Assembly: GCF_003131205.1 (NCBI RefSeq)
Contig: NZ_QFFY01000001.1
Coordinates: 1,116,001 to 1,180,000, forward strand
Length of the DNA: 64,000 nucleotides
Direction: 5' to 3'
Source of the DNA: Occallatibacter savannae
GTDB lineage: Bacteria > Acidobacteriota > Terriglobia > Terriglobales > Acidobacteriaceae
Made by a program: the position numbers and the translations under genes. Within the stretch, counting starts at the first letter, position 1, and every line of letters begins with the position of its first letter. Below are positions 1 through 8,901 of the stretch, piece by piece. The notes below the pieces were generated by a model that searched no databases, was not told where the DNA came from, and was given only the letters and a program-made list of their open reading frames with translations.

Positions 1-2
1 AA

Positions 3-107
3 GAGAGGCAGCAAGCCGAAGACCTCGCCAAAAAGGTCCCGGACGTACAGCACGTGGTCAACGAACTCCAGATTCGTCCCGGCAAACCTTCCCCCGCCAA
101 CTCCTGA
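3..107 (+). CDS. C-terminal end of a BON-domain protein (partial)
   Basis: The open frame runs in from the left edge and stops at TGA 105-107, giving the last 34 residues. The segment AEDLAKKVPDVQHVVNELQI has the pattern of the end of a BON domain (bacterial OsmY and nodulation), where the final helix and strand read roughly A..lA..vpGV..VvNeL.v. BON proteins are usually periplasmic or envelope-associated and are thought to bind membranes. The rest of the gene lies outside the window, so total length and any signal peptide are unknown. Confidence 0.6.
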   Translation, partial: ERQQAEDLAKKVPDVQHVVNELQIRPGKPSPANS

Positions 108-301
108 CGCGCAACTTCCGGGCATCCGAGCCCGATGAGCTGTGGAACGAAGCTGTGCCCCATTCGTCCGCAGCTTCATCGCGGATGAGTGGGCGATACA
201 CCAAACACCATCCGTCAACTGCAGAAAATCCTCAAACCAGCCGATAGCTTACTTAGCCATTCGGAGCCCAGCTCTTCGCGCTCATCCTATGGCTATCGGC
301 T

Positions 302-1036
302 ATGACCAAACCCTTCGCTCTTGCGTTCTCCGCGATCGTTCTCATCCTCGCTCCCACCCTGCCCTCTTTCGCGCAGCAGCAGTTAGCCATGGCCGACCTT
401 CCCGCCGCACCGGAGCCCGAACCGGCAGCCCTGATCCTTCCCCACCCGCCGGCCGCTCCCAAAACCGGCCCTCACGGCAAGCTCCCTCTCAACAAAGCCT
501 CAGTCGCGTTTCTGTTTGCATCCGAAGCCTTCGACTCCTGGACCACCTACAACAACCTCACCCACCCGAAATGGATCTGCGGCTACAGTGCAGCGTTCGG
601 AAATGCAGTCACCTACATCTCCGACGACGGCAAGCGATATGATCCGCACACCATTCAATACAGCCTGTGCGGTCCAGGCCCTTCCGGCCAGCTCGCCAAC
701 TACGCTTACGACGTCACGCGCACCGGCGCCTACACTGAAACCGGATGGGTCTCAGCTTTTCGGCTTGCCGGAGCCCGAAACGCCGCAGGAGCAATCGCGT
801 GGAACGTGGCCGACGACTTCGGGCAGATGCTCGTCGCGCACTACCTAGCAAAACGGAGCCGCTTCATCCGCAGCATTGCGCCCGGCATCAATATCGCCCG
901 CGGCTCCATCCACCTCGGTTGTGGAATCCAGAACCTTCAGTTTGCCCGCCACCACAGCAGTGCCGGCGCCTGGAACCTGAACCTTCCCGACGAAGCAAAC
1001 CTCTATCCCGCTCCGCGCTGGTGGGGCAGGCTCTGA
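302..1036 (+). CDS. Exported hypothetical protein
   Basis: A 244-residue protein with a clear signal peptide: a short basic start (MTK), a hydrophobic stretch to about residue 20, and a probable cleavage after SFA near residue 24. A Pro/Ala-rich linker (about 35-60) follows. The remainder is mixed and contains several Trp, Tyr and Gly residues and four scattered Cys. One weakly hydrophobic segment lies near residue 160. I recognise no catalytic motif. The protein is probably periplasmic or outer-membrane associated. The ATG at 302 is chosen because the signal peptide begins there. The gene stands alone, convergent with the zinc-ribbon gene downstream. Function unknown. Confidence 0.6.
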   Translation: MTKPFALAFSAIVLILAPTLPSFAQQQLAMADLPAAPEPEPAALILPHPPAAPKTGPHGKLPLNKASVAFLFASEAFDSWTTYNNLTHPKWICGYSAAFGNAVTYISDDGKRYDPHTIQYSLCGPGPSGQLANYAYDVTRTGAYTETGWVSAFRLAGARNAAGAIAWNVADDFGQMLVAHYLAKRSRFIRSIAPGINIARGSIHLGCGIQNLQFARHHSSAGAWNLNLPDEANLYPAPRWWGRL

Positions 1037-1051
1037 CAACCTTGGCGCGGC

Positions 1052-1468
1052 CTAGGGCCGCAGCGGAGTCGCAGACTGATCTTCAATCGCAAACTTCTTC
1101 GTGCACACAGGGCACTCGTGCTCTTTCGAGTCTGCGATGCTGATCATCCGCGTGCCGCACGATGGACACTTGCCCCGGTGCTCCCGGATCCCCACAAGCG
1201 GCCCATACAGGGGAGCAAGAATTCCGAGAAGAATAAACGGAACACCGAAGAAAATGCCCCATCCCGTCAAACAGAGCATTACGCCCGAGATAATCAGCAC
1301 CGGCGCTGCAATCAGCCCGATGTACATCCCGCCAAACGCGCCTCGCGTCGGCGCCGGCCCGTGCTCCCGCTGCACATGATGTTCGTGCTCGATCGCAGCA
1401 CCGCATTGAGGGCAGAAGCTCCACATCGCCGCCAGCGCCAATCCACACTTCATGCAATGAGCGTTCAT
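1052..1468 (-). CDS. Zinc-ribbon membrane protein
   Basis: A 138-residue protein built from two zinc ribbons around a membrane hairpin. CMKCG (about 5-9) and CPQCG (about 19-23) form the N-terminal ribbon. Two hydrophobic segments at about 48-90 are rich in Gly, Ile and Leu. The pairs CPSCG and CPVC near the C terminus form a second ribbon. Both ends should face the same side, probably the cytoplasm. No enzymatic motif is present. Such proteins are common accessory or regulatory membrane proteins of unknown role. The gene is convergent with the exported hypothetical to its left, the two stops being 15 bases apart. Confidence 0.6.
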   Translation of the reverse strand: MNAHCMKCGLALAAMWSFCPQCGAAIEHEHHVQREHGPAPTRGAFGGMYIGLIAAPVLIISGVMLCLTGWGIFFGVPFILLGILAPLYGPLVGIREHRGKCPSCGTRMISIADSKEHECPVCTKKFAIEDQSATPLRP

Positions 1469-1672
1469 CGCGCGACCGCTCCTTTTCGGTTGTGCGGACG
1501 ACCCGCCCCAGTCTCCTGAAGCGAATCTTCCGCAGCCCGAAACCTTACGCCCGAATCCACATCGCTGCCCGTGATCTCCATCACGCCCACACAGCCATTG
1601 CTACGGCATCCCCTGCCCCTGCCGCTTGCCTTCAGCCACACCTCAGGTGCCGTGCTAACCTCACATCACCGC

Positions 1673-3070
1673 ATGTCCCAAATCTCGCCTGCCTCATCCG
1701 CGGCCCGTTCAACTCCTGCCGATCTCCCGCGCGTCCTCGGCGCGTCACAAGCCACCGCCATCGTCGTCGGCACCATCATTGGCAGCGGCATCTTTCTCGT
1801 CCCCACCGAGATGATGCGCGACACCGGCTCCTCCGCGCTCGTCTACCTCGCCTGGATCACCGGTGGCCTTCTCTCGCTCTTTGGAGCCATGACCTACGCC
1901 GAACTCGGCGCCATGCTCCCTTATGCCGGCGGCGAATACGTCTACCTACGCGGAGCCTACGGCGACACCCCCGCCTTCCTCTACATGTGGACCTGGTTCG
2001 CCGTCGCCAAACCCGCATCCATCGCTGCCGTCACCAGCGGACTCGCCCGCACCCTCGGCGTCTTCTCCGCATTCCACTTCCTCACCGACCACATCGGCAG
2101 CACCCCAATCCTCTGGTCGCAGATTTTCGCCATCTGTGTCACCTGGCTCATCACCGGACTCAACTACCTCGGCATGAAAAAAGCTGGAGACTTCCAGCTC
2201 GTCTTCACAACCCTCAAAGCAGTCCTCATCCTCATCGTCGCTGCGCTTTGCTTCGCCTCTGCCTCCGGATCCCTCTCCAACTTCTCCACCTCGCTCCCAG
2301 GCGCCCGCGGCGGCTTCGGCGGATTCATGCTCGCCCTCATCGCCACTCTCTGGGCCTATGACGGTTGGAACGACCTCACCATGGTCGCCGGAGAAGTCCG
2401 CCGTCCCGAGCGTTCCCTTCCCATCGCTCTCATCGGCGGGCTCTTCATCGTCGGCGCTCTCTTCATGGCCACCAACGCCGCGATCCAATACATACTGCCC
2501 GCAGCGCAGATCGCAGCCACCGAGCGCCCCGCCGTCGCCGCGCTCTCGGTCGTCGCCGGCCCGCGCGGAGCCGCCTTCGTTGCCGCCGCTATGGCCCTCA
2601 GCATCTTCGTCACCCTTAACGGAACCATCATGTCCGGCGCGCGCATCCCGTTTGCCGCCGCTCGCGATCGCCTCTTCTTCCCTCAGTTTGCGCACATCCA
2701 CTCGCGCTTCCAGTCGCCCTCCACCTCGCTCCTGGTCCAGGCGCTGCTTTCCACCGTGCTTTTGCTCTTCCTCTCGCAATTCCAGCAGCACTTCGAACTC
2801 GCCGTCTTTGCCGAGTGGCTCTTCTACATGCTCACCGCCACCACTGTCTTCGTTTATCGCCGCCGCCGGCCCGACCTCCCGCGCCCCTACCGCGTGTGGG
2901 GATATCCGCTGCTTCCCGCCATCTTCGTTTTCTGCGCCGCCGCCGTCCTCATCTGGAGCTATGCCGGCAATCTTGAAGGCTCGCTCATCGGCACCGTTCT
3001 CATCTTGCTCGGATTGCCGATCCTCTACCTGATTCGCAGACAATACGGCAAATTGTCATCGCACGTCTGA
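1673..3070 (+). CDS. APC-superfamily amino acid permease
   Basis: A cytoplasmic-membrane transporter of about 465 residues with roughly twelve hydrophobic helices, the usual size for amino acid/polyamine/organocation carriers. The first helix carries the family signature GTIIGSGIF (about 34-42), whose unwound Gly-rich segment binds the substrate amino group. A cytoplasmic Arg-rich loop (YRRRRPDLPRPYRVWGYP) precedes the last helices and is also typical. The frame is open upstream to 1571, but the preceding residues are Pro/Leu-rich and non-conserved, so ATG 1673 (MSQISPAS) is preferred. The substrate cannot be told from the sequence; the LAT-like exchangers are the closest match I recognise. 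Confidence 0.85.
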   Translation: MSQISPASSAARSTPADLPRVLGASQATAIVVGTIIGSGIFLVPTEMMRDTGSSALVYLAWITGGLLSLFGAMTYAELGAMLPYAGGEYVYLRGAYGDTPAFLYMWTWFAVAKPASIAAVTSGLARTLGVFSAFHFLTDHIGSTPILWSQIFAICVTWLITGLNYLGMKKAGDFQLVFTTLKAVLILIVAALCFASASGSLSNFSTSLPGARGGFGGFMLALIATLWAYDGWNDLTMVAGEVRRPERSLPIALIGGLFIVGALFMATNAAIQYILPAAQIAATERPAVAALSVVAGPRGAAFVAAAMALSIFVTLNGTIMSGARIPFAAARDRLFFPQFAHIHSRFQSPSTSLLVQALLSTVLLLFLSQFQQHFELAVFAEWLFYMLTATTVFVYRRRRPDLPRPYRVWGYPLLPAIFVFCAAAVLIWSYAGNLEGSLIGTVLILLGLPILYLIRRQYGKLSSHV

Positions 3071-3179
3071 GTCCCGCCTTCATCCCACGGCCGCATCCGA
3101 TGCACCGCGCATGTACCCGCTGATACCTCTCAAACATTCCTCTTTCGGCTGTCGAAGCCGGACAGCTACAATCCACTTG

Positions 3180-3587
3180 ATGGCGATCGCGCGCACCGAG
3201 TTGTGGAAGAACCAGACGTTCACCATTGAACGCATTGAGGGCCAGGCACCTCAGACGATCATTTATCAAATCACCGGGGTCTTCAACGCTCGCGACATGT
3301 ACGGGTCGATGAAGCAGATTCAGCTCGGCAATATCTTCGAATTCAAGCCCGCACCGGGAGCGGAAACACCTACCTGCCACATCTTCGACCTGACAAGCGT
3401 TCCCCAGATGGACTCCTCAGGGCTCGGCGTTCTCGTGAGCCATTTCATCGCCTGTCGTGGCAAAGGCATCCGCGTCATCATCGTCGGCGCAAGCCCAAAC
3501 GTGAAGCAGCTCTTCAAGTTCACCAAGGTCGACACCATCCTCCCCATGGCCCCGACAATCGACGAAGCTCTTCAGCCCAGATCCTGA
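3180..3587 (+). CDS. STAS-domain protein, anti-sigma-factor-antagonist type
   Basis: A 135-residue single-domain STAS protein. The core DLTSVPQMDSSGLGVLV (about 70-87) contains the DSSG tetrad, in which the first Ser is the residue phosphorylated by partner kinases in SpoIIAA/RsbV proteins. The following helix and strand (GKGIRVIIVGASPNVKQLF) match the fold. Such proteins act in partner-switching control of sigma factors or of other signalling outputs in the cytoplasm. No anti-sigma kinase or sigma factor lies beside it, so the partner must be elsewhere. ATG 3180 is chosen because the STAS domain needs nothing upstream; the longer frame from 3111 adds non-conserved residues. Confidence 0.75.
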   Translation: MAIARTELWKNQTFTIERIEGQAPQTIIYQITGVFNARDMYGSMKQIQLGNIFEFKPAPGAETPTCHIFDLTSVPQMDSSGLGVLVSHFIACRGKGIRVIIVGASPNVKQLFKFTKVDTILPMAPTIDEALQPRS

Positions 3588-3698
3588 CAGCACGCGAACC
3601 TCAACTTACAGCCAAATACCCTCTGAACCACCTGCCGCAAGACGTGTGACGTCCGAGACAGCCCCACAACCAACCGGCTGCTAGTCTCACCTGTCCTG

Positions 3699-4439
3699 AT
3701 GGATCGCGCAAAAGACAGGTACCTGCTTCGCTTCGATGACGTCTGCCCGACCATGGCAGCGGGCCGCTTCGATAGCTTCATGAACATCGTCGAGTACCAC
3801 GGAATCCGCCCGATCCTCGCCGTTGTTCCCGATAATCAGGATCCCGAGCTAAACGTCGACAATCCCGATCCGCGCTTCTGGGCGCGCATGCGCGCTCTCG
3901 AATCCGCCGGAGCCACCATCGCTCTCCATGGATACCGGCATGTGTGTCAGAGCAGTGGAACGCCCCTGCTCCCCCTGCACTCTCGCACCGAATTCGCCGG
4001 CGTTCCTCAAGTCATTCAAGCCGAATGGATTCACTCGGGACTCGATATCCTGCGGCAGAACGGATTATCTCCGCGGCTTTTCATCGCACCGCGTCACGGC
4101 TTCGATTCCGCTACCCTGCGTGTCCTGGTCGATGCCGGCATGCCCTTCCTATCGGACGGATTCGCAACCCGGCCCTTCATGCGCAACGGCGTCGTCTGGA
4201 TTCCTCAGCAGCTATGGGAACCCGTCGAGAAGCCGCGTGGTCTGTGGACCATCTGCCTCCACACCAACACCGCCGCCTCCCAGGTGCAGGACAGCCTTCG
4301 CTTCTTCCTGCACCGATTCGCAGACCGCTTCACCAGCTTCGACGAGGTCACCTCAATCATCGAGCACACCCGCCTCAACTGGCGCGAGAGAGTGCGCGAA
4401 ACGATCGCTGTCTCTCGGCTCAGGTTCAAATCGGCCTGA
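3699..4439 (+). CDS. DUF2334 / polysaccharide-deacetylase-like protein
   Basis: A 246-residue protein with the layout of the DUF2334 branch of the NodB/polysaccharide deacetylase fold. It has LRFDDVCP near the N terminus (Asp 12-13), HGYRH at 77-81 (the two metal-binding His), and APRHGFD at about 130-136. The start, in which the acidic pair follows a short strand, is typical. No signal peptide is visible, so a cytoplasmic or membrane-peripheral location is likely. Members are predicted metal-dependent hydrolases that remove N-acetyl groups from glycans, but the substrate of this subgroup is unknown. It stands alone, convergent with the next gene. Confidence 0.75.
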   Translation: MDRAKDRYLLRFDDVCPTMAAGRFDSFMNIVEYHGIRPILAVVPDNQDPELNVDNPDPRFWARMRALESAGATIALHGYRHVCQSSGTPLLPLHSRTEFAGVPQVIQAEWIHSGLDILRQNGLSPRLFIAPRHGFDSATLRVLVDAGMPFLSDGFATRPFMRNGVVWIPQQLWEPVEKPRGLWTICLHTNTAASQVQDSLRFFLHRFADRFTSFDEVTSIIEHTRLNWRERVRETIAVSRLRFKSA

Positions 4440-4468
4440 ACTTAACCACCCTGAGGCCGGGTGTTACG

Positions 4469-4927
4469 TCAGCGTCCATACGAGAAAATGCCGCACACAT
4501 CGCTGGAGTTCGACAACGCTTCTGCGGTCAGCACCGGCATGCTCGCTCCCGAAAAGAACGCCACATGCAGCGTGCTCCCGTCCACGTAGGTCACCATCCA
4601 CTGCGTCTCTTCCGACCCGCACAGCGTGTTCTTATGCAGGAAACGCTTGTCTCCGGGAATGGCGAGCCGGTACATGTCGCCTCCCCCGGCCGCGTTCACA
4701 TCCACATCGAAGGCCGCGCCCACTTCGATCTGGGTCAGTTTGCGGATCGGCGCCAGCGAATAGCCGAGGAAGTCAATCGTGAGCTTTGAGTCGGAGATCA
4801 CGATGTCTCCAGTCGTCTGGTTGGCATTGGCGCTTGCGGCCCGCCAATACCCCTTGTCCTGCGCGAAAAGCGTTCCACATCCGAGCAGGCACACCAGAGC
4901 CGCCGCGATCATCAAGCCTCTTCTCAT
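4469..4927 (-). CDS. Small exported hypothetical protein, possibly a lipoprotein
   Basis: A 152-residue protein starting MRRGLMIAAALVCLLGCGTLFAQ in two parts: a basic start and a hydrophobic core containing LLGC, which could be a lipobox, followed by a possible type I cleavage after LFA. I cannot tell which applies. The mature part is rich in beta-type residues and has two Cys late in the chain that could pair. The longer frame (to 4978) adds 17 residues before the signal peptide and is rejected. It is divergent from ruvC, with about 140 bases between the starts. No known domain is recognised. Confidence 0.55.
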   Translation of the reverse strand: MRRGLMIAAALVCLLGCGTLFAQDKGYWRAASANANQTTGDIVISDSKLTIDFLGYSLAPIRKLTQIEVGAAFDVDVNAAGGGDMYRLAIPGDKRFLHKNTLCGSEETQWMVTYVDGSTLHVAFFSGASMPVLTAEALSNSSDVCGIFSYGR

Positions 4928-5066
4928 AGTTCGAGCATGACACCCGAAGAACCTTCCCGGCAAACGAGCCCGCATCACCCGGCTGATAACCGCCCTGATC
5001 CACGCCCCGGATCCGCAGAGCTGCTCCTCCTCGTCGAAGCAGCTTTCGGTTTAAACTGGCACCTGA

Positions 5067-5576
5067 ATGCGTGTATTCGGAATTGACTGCGGAACCGAGA
5101 TAACCGGCTTCGGGGTGGTTGAGTCTGTCGACTCCTCCACGCTTGGCCAGGTCGCATGTCTCACCTGCGGCGGAATTCGCCTCTCGAAGACCAAGTCTCT
5201 TCCGCTGCGCCTCGCCGAACTGCACCGTACACTTCTGGCCGAACTCGAGCGCTGGCAGCCCGAAGTAGTCGCAATCGAAGAGGTCTTCTACTCCGTCAAT
5301 GCAAAATCGGCCCTGAAACTCGGTCAGGTCCGCGGCGTCGCCCTTCTCGCCGCCGCCGAGCTGCAACTACCCGTGGCAGAGTACGCGCCGCTCAGTATAA
5401 AGTCGAGTGTCGTGGGCTACGGGCTGGCCAAAAAGGAGCAGGTGCAGTTTATGGTGGCTAGGCTCCTCAATCTGCCGGAATTGCCTGAGCCGGCCGATGC
5501 GGCGGACGCACTGGCCATCGCGATTTGCCATCTCCACACAGCTCAGACACTTGCATTGCAGGGGGCCCGCGCATGA
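5067..5576 (+). CDS. ruvC: Crossover junction endodeoxyribonuclease RuvC
   Basis: Holliday-junction resolvase, 169 residues, the normal length. The N-terminal strand RVFGIDCGTEITGFGVV carries catalytic Asp7. VAIEEVF near residue 70 supplies the conserved Glu. The C-terminal ADAADALAIAICH near 140-150 supplies the remaining acidic residues of the RNase H-like site. RuvC works as a dimer with the RuvAB branch-migration motor in recombinational repair. ruvA and ruvB are not adjacent. The gene's TGA overlaps the ATG of the downstream exported protein (ATGA), so the two are translationally coupled. Confidence 0.95.
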   Translation: MRVFGIDCGTEITGFGVVESVDSSTLGQVACLTCGGIRLSKTKSLPLRLAELHRTLLAELERWQPEVVAIEEVFYSVNAKSALKLGQVRGVALLAAAELQLPVAEYAPLSIKSSVVGYGLAKKEQVQFMVARLLNLPELPEPADAADALAIAICHLHTAQTLALQGARA

Positions 5577-6226
5577 AGGCTTTCTGGCTGGCGCTCCTGG
5601 CAGTCTCTCTCGGCATCGCCGCGCCTGCGCAGCAAGATGCAAAGGTGCAGGTAGAGTTCTCGAATGTCGCGCTCTATCCATCCAACTGGACCCTCCTCCT
5701 CCGCCCCGATGGCACTGGCCACTTCCACGCCGAGGGAGGCACCCGGCCGACCGACTACCCGGAAACCATGTTCCCGGGCAAGATTGATCGTGACGTTCGC
5801 CTCAGCTCCGAATTCACAGCACGCATCTTCCAGACGGTCCACATGGACAAGATTTTGAAGAACAAGTGCGAAAGCCACCTCAAGGTCGCCTATCAGGGCA
5901 CTAAGAAGATTCATTACAGCGGTCCCGACGGAGAGGGTGGTTGCGAGTTCAACTACTCCACCAACAAACAGATACAGGAGCTCGGAGAGTCTCTGATCGC
6001 CGTCGGACAGACCCTCATCGAAGGCGCCCGCCTCGAAATCCTTTACCAGCACGACCCGCTTGGGCTCGACAAAGCCATCCAGTATGTCGTCGAGGCCACA
6101 GGCGACGGACGGATGCAGGAAATCTCCACCATCCGCAATATCCTCGAGCGCCTGGAAGACGACCCGCGCGTGCTCGACCGCGTCAGGAAGCAGGCCCGCA
6201 TGCTCCTGGCTCGTTCCGGCAGCTAA
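5573..6226 (+). CDS. Exported hypothetical protein coupled to ruvC
   Basis: A 217-residue protein with a signal peptide (MKAFWLALLAVSLGIAAPAQQ, cleaved near residue 19). The N-terminal half is beta-rich (LYPSNWTLLLRPDGTGHFHAEGG). The C-terminal part is helical and charged, with a segment near the end (EISTIRNILERLEDDPRVLDRVRK) resembling a small HEAT-like or coiled helix pair. No catalytic motif is recognised. The start is the ATG inside the ATGA overlap with ruvC. The frame upstream of it lies inside ruvC and is rejected. Coupling to ruvC need not mean a shared role, since the product is exported. Confidence 0.65.
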   Translation: MKAFWLALLAVSLGIAAPAQQDAKVQVEFSNVALYPSNWTLLLRPDGTGHFHAEGGTRPTDYPETMFPGKIDRDVRLSSEFTARIFQTVHMDKILKNKCESHLKVAYQGTKKIHYSGPDGEGGCEFNYSTNKQIQELGESLIAVGQTLIEGARLEILYQHDPLGLDKAIQYVVEATGDGRMQEISTIRNILERLEDDPRVLDRVRKQARMLLARSGS

Positions 6227-6346
6227 ACTCGCTGGTGCCACGAATTTGAGCGCGACTTTTCCCCGGTTTCGCATGTCTGATCAAGTGTGGGCTCTCCGGA
6301 ATGAAGATCATTCCATTGGGGACGCAGGGGAAAGGGTGGGGGCTCC

Positions 6347-8005
6347 ATGAAACGCTTTGGAAAGGTTCGATTCAACCCGCAGGGTGCGGCGCTTGGATGC
6401 GCATTGCTCCTGCTTTTTGCTATTCCAGGCTTTGGACAGGACGACCAGCCGGACCCGCCTCAACAACCGCATCCCGACATGCGCGCTGCTCGGCTCAGCT
6501 ACGTCCAGGGCAGCGTCCAGCTGACACAAGGCAGCCAGATCATCGCCGATCCTGCGCCGGTCAACACACCGGTATTCGAAGGCACAGTTGTGTCCACGCG
6601 AGAAGACGGCCAGGCGGAACTCCAATTTGACGACGGAAGCGTCGCTCGCCTCAGCCCCAACAGCTCCCTTCAGATCTCCCTCCTGCGTCAGGAAAACGGT
6701 GGGGGCAAAGCTGAGGTGCTGCTCACCAGCGGATTGGGCTACTTCGAATTGTCTGGAAACGCAGCCAATCAGATGGTCGCGCGCTTCGGCGACAGCACCG
6801 TAAAGGCCAGCGGCTTCACCGTCATCCGCGTGAATCTCGACAATCCTCCAGGTGAGGTTGCCGTCTTCACCGGCAATGCTCACCTCGACCGCGGCAATCT
6901 CTCCCTTGACCTCCACGGCGGCCAGACCGTCGCCTTGAGCGGCACAGATCCCAATCAGTACAACCTCGCGGAAAACATTGAACCCGACTCATGGGATTCA
7001 TGGAACGCAGATCGGGATCAGGATCTGAGCGCGCAGGAGTCAGCCAGAACAGCTGCGACGAGTAATCAACCGGGCAGCAGCAATCCTGCCTGGAGCGACC
7101 TCGATGCGAACGGCAACTGGTACGACGTACCGGGCCAGGGCTATGTGTGGTCGCCATACGAAGCCGCCAACGCCAACTGGGACCCGTATGGCTGCGGCAA
7201 CTGGGTTTACACGCCCCAATTCGGCTACATCTGGGTCTCGTGCGAATCGTGGGGCTACATGCCCTACATGGCCGGCTACTGGAACTTCTACGACGGCTTC
7301 GGCTGGGGATGGACTCCAGGCTACGGCTACCCGTGGTGGTACAGCGGCGGATGGGGTTGGAACATCGGAAATCGTCCGCCTCGCTATAGCCCGCCGCATC
7401 GCCCGAAGCATGGCCCTGTCGGTCCCGTTGAGCCGATCCGCCGAGGCGGTGGCTTCTATCAGCAGAACCCTGTGATCGCGGTCAATCGCATCCCAGGCGC
7501 GCCGGTTGCCACTCCTGCTCACCCGATCGGCCGAGCGGCCACAATTGCAGGCTCCCTGGTGGAGCCCGTCAGACCGTTGGCGCCAAGGCCGGTTTACAAC
7601 CACACTGGCGAGACAGCCTCGGGCCGTTCAGCGCTGGGCTATGCCGGCTCGAGTGTAGGAGGCAAAACCGGCTACAACCCCTGGGCGAATTCACCCGGAA
7701 CGCAACAGCGCTCCAATGGTTGGACAATGCCGGCAGCCGGCAACCGGCCGTCCGCTGGCGGCACCTATCGCGCACCGGTCGCTACTCCGTATTCCGGCGG
7801 AGCGTACCGCGGTCCCGTTACCAGCCCCTACGCGGGCGCCGGCGGTACCTATCACCCACCGGCTGCCAGTCCCTACTCCGGTGGATCGCGCCCCTCCTCT
7901 CCGGCTCCAGCGCCGCGTTCAGTCGGAGGTGGTGGTGCACCGGCAGCGCACGTCAGTAGTGGTGGGGGTGGCGGAGGCCATCCGGCTGCACCTTCGCACA
8001 AATAG
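6347..8005 (+). CDS. Exported FecR-domain protein with DUF6600-like region
   Basis: A 552-residue envelope protein. Residues 1-30 form a signal peptide. A FecR domain follows (about 48-190: RLSYVQGSVQLTQGS, then DDGSVARLSPNSSLQI), of the kind that binds in the periplasm. An aromatic Trp/Tyr/Gly region (about 245-345, with WVYTPQFGYIWVSCESWGY) matches the DUF6600 pattern. The C-terminal 200 residues are Pro/Gly/Ser-rich and contain near-repeats of the type APVATPYSGGAYRGP. No sigma factor or TonB receptor is next to it, so this is not a classical FecIR system. The aromatic part could bind glycans, which is a guess. Confidence 0.75.
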   Translation: MKRFGKVRFNPQGAALGCALLLLFAIPGFGQDDQPDPPQQPHPDMRAARLSYVQGSVQLTQGSQIIADPAPVNTPVFEGTVVSTREDGQAELQFDDGSVARLSPNSSLQISLLRQENGGGKAEVLLTSGLGYFELSGNAANQMVARFGDSTVKASGFTVIRVNLDNPPGEVAVFTGNAHLDRGNLSLDLHGGQTVALSGTDPNQYNLAENIEPDSWDSWNADRDQDLSAQESARTAATSNQPGSSNPAWSDLDANGNWYDVPGQGYVWSPYEAANANWDPYGCGNWVYTPQFGYIWVSCESWGYMPYMAGYWNFYDGFGWGWTPGYGYPWWYSGGWGWNIGNRPPRYSPPHRPKHGPVGPVEPIRRGGGFYQQNPVIAVNRIPGAPVATPAHPIGRAATIAGSLVEPVRPLAPRPVYNHTGETASGRSALGYAGSSVGGKTGYNPWANSPGTQQRSNGWTMPAAGNRPSAGGTYRAPVATPYSGGAYRGPVTSPYAGAGGTYHPPAASPYSGGSRPSSPAPAPRSVGGGGAPAAHVSSGGGGGGHPAAPSHK

Positions 8006-8031
8006 ACATCATTCAGTCTGATTCGGAAGGG

Positions 8032-8892
8032 TCATTCCGCCGCTCGGAGTGACCCTTTCTCTTGCAGCCATCGACACAGGCTCGCCAGCTTTTCGGGCGG
8101 CAGTTCCTCCGCGCGGGCCTTCGCATCGACTCCGGTCTCTTCCAATGCTCGCGCAATCGTCTCCGGCTCCATGCCCGCCGCACGAAGATTATTCGCCAGC
8201 GTCTTCCGCTTCAGCGCAAACACCTTCCGCAGCAACCCGACGAAAACATCGCGATCAACTCCCAGCTCCTCGAACCGCGGCGCAAACCGCCACCGGAACA
8301 CCGTCGAATGCACCTCTGGCGGCGGAGAAAACGCGCTCGGAGGCAGCGTGAAAATCGGCTCTACCGGGCCGTGCATCTGCACCATTACCGACAGCAGCCC
8401 AAAATCGCGGGATCTCGGCTTGGCGGTCACGCGATCGGCCACCTCACGCTGCACCATCAACACCGCGCGATCCAGCGCGCGTGCGCTATCCGCAAGTCTC
8501 ATCAAGATCGGCGACGTAATGTAGTAAGGAAGATTTCCGACCACGACAAGCTTCCCACCCGCAGCCCGCGATGCACCTTCAAAGTCGAACGCGAGCACGT
8601 CCGCATTTTCGATGACGATCTCCCTCCCACCTGCGCCCGTCAGTTCTCCAGAAAGCTGCGCAGTAAGCGCCTCGTCGATCTCAAGCGCGACCACCCGCTT
8701 CGCCTTAGACATCAGCTCCCGCGTGATCGCTCCGCGGCCCGGCCCAATCTCGACGACCGTACTACCGCTGCAGTCGCCGAGCGCAGCGACGATGCGCCGT
8801 ACCGCCTTCGGATCGCGCAGAAAATTTTGCCCAAGTTTTGACTTTGGCGGCACTGAATCGATGTTAGCCGACGCGCCTTGGCCGCCTATCAT
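8032..8892 (-). CDS. rsmA: 16S rRNA (adenine(1518)-N(6)/adenine(1519)-N(6))-dimethyltransferase RsmA
   Basis: KsgA/Dim1-type enzyme, 286 residues. It uses S-adenosylmethionine to dimethylate two adjacent adenines in the 3'-terminal helix of 16S rRNA during small-subunit assembly. SKLGQNFLRDP near residue 18 is the typical start. VVEIGPGRGAITREL (about 47-61) is the SAM-binding motif I, and NLPYYITSP (about 119-127) is the catalytic motif IV. The C-terminal helical domain is complete. It lies nine bases after the stop of the GNAT gene on the same strand, so the two are probably co-transcribed. Confidence 0.95.
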   Translation of the reverse strand: MIGGQGASANIDSVPPKSKLGQNFLRDPKAVRRIVAALGDCSGSTVVEIGPGRGAITRELMSKAKRVVALEIDEALTAQLSGELTGAGGREIVIENADVLAFDFEGASRAAGGKLVVVGNLPYYITSPILMRLADSARALDRAVLMVQREVADRVTAKPRSRDFGLLSVMVQMHGPVEPIFTLPPSAFSPPPEVHSTVFRWRFAPRFEELGVDRDVFVGLLRKVFALKRKTLANNLRAAGMEPETIARALEETGVDAKARAEELPPEKLASLCRWLQEKGSLRAAE

Positions 8893-8901
8893 CAGCCACG
8901 A

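Noticed and set aside
1946..3043. A 365-codon antisense frame over the APC permease gene
   Set aside because: Glu/Gly/Asp-rich shadow composition; the plus strand encodes a clear twelve-helix transporter.
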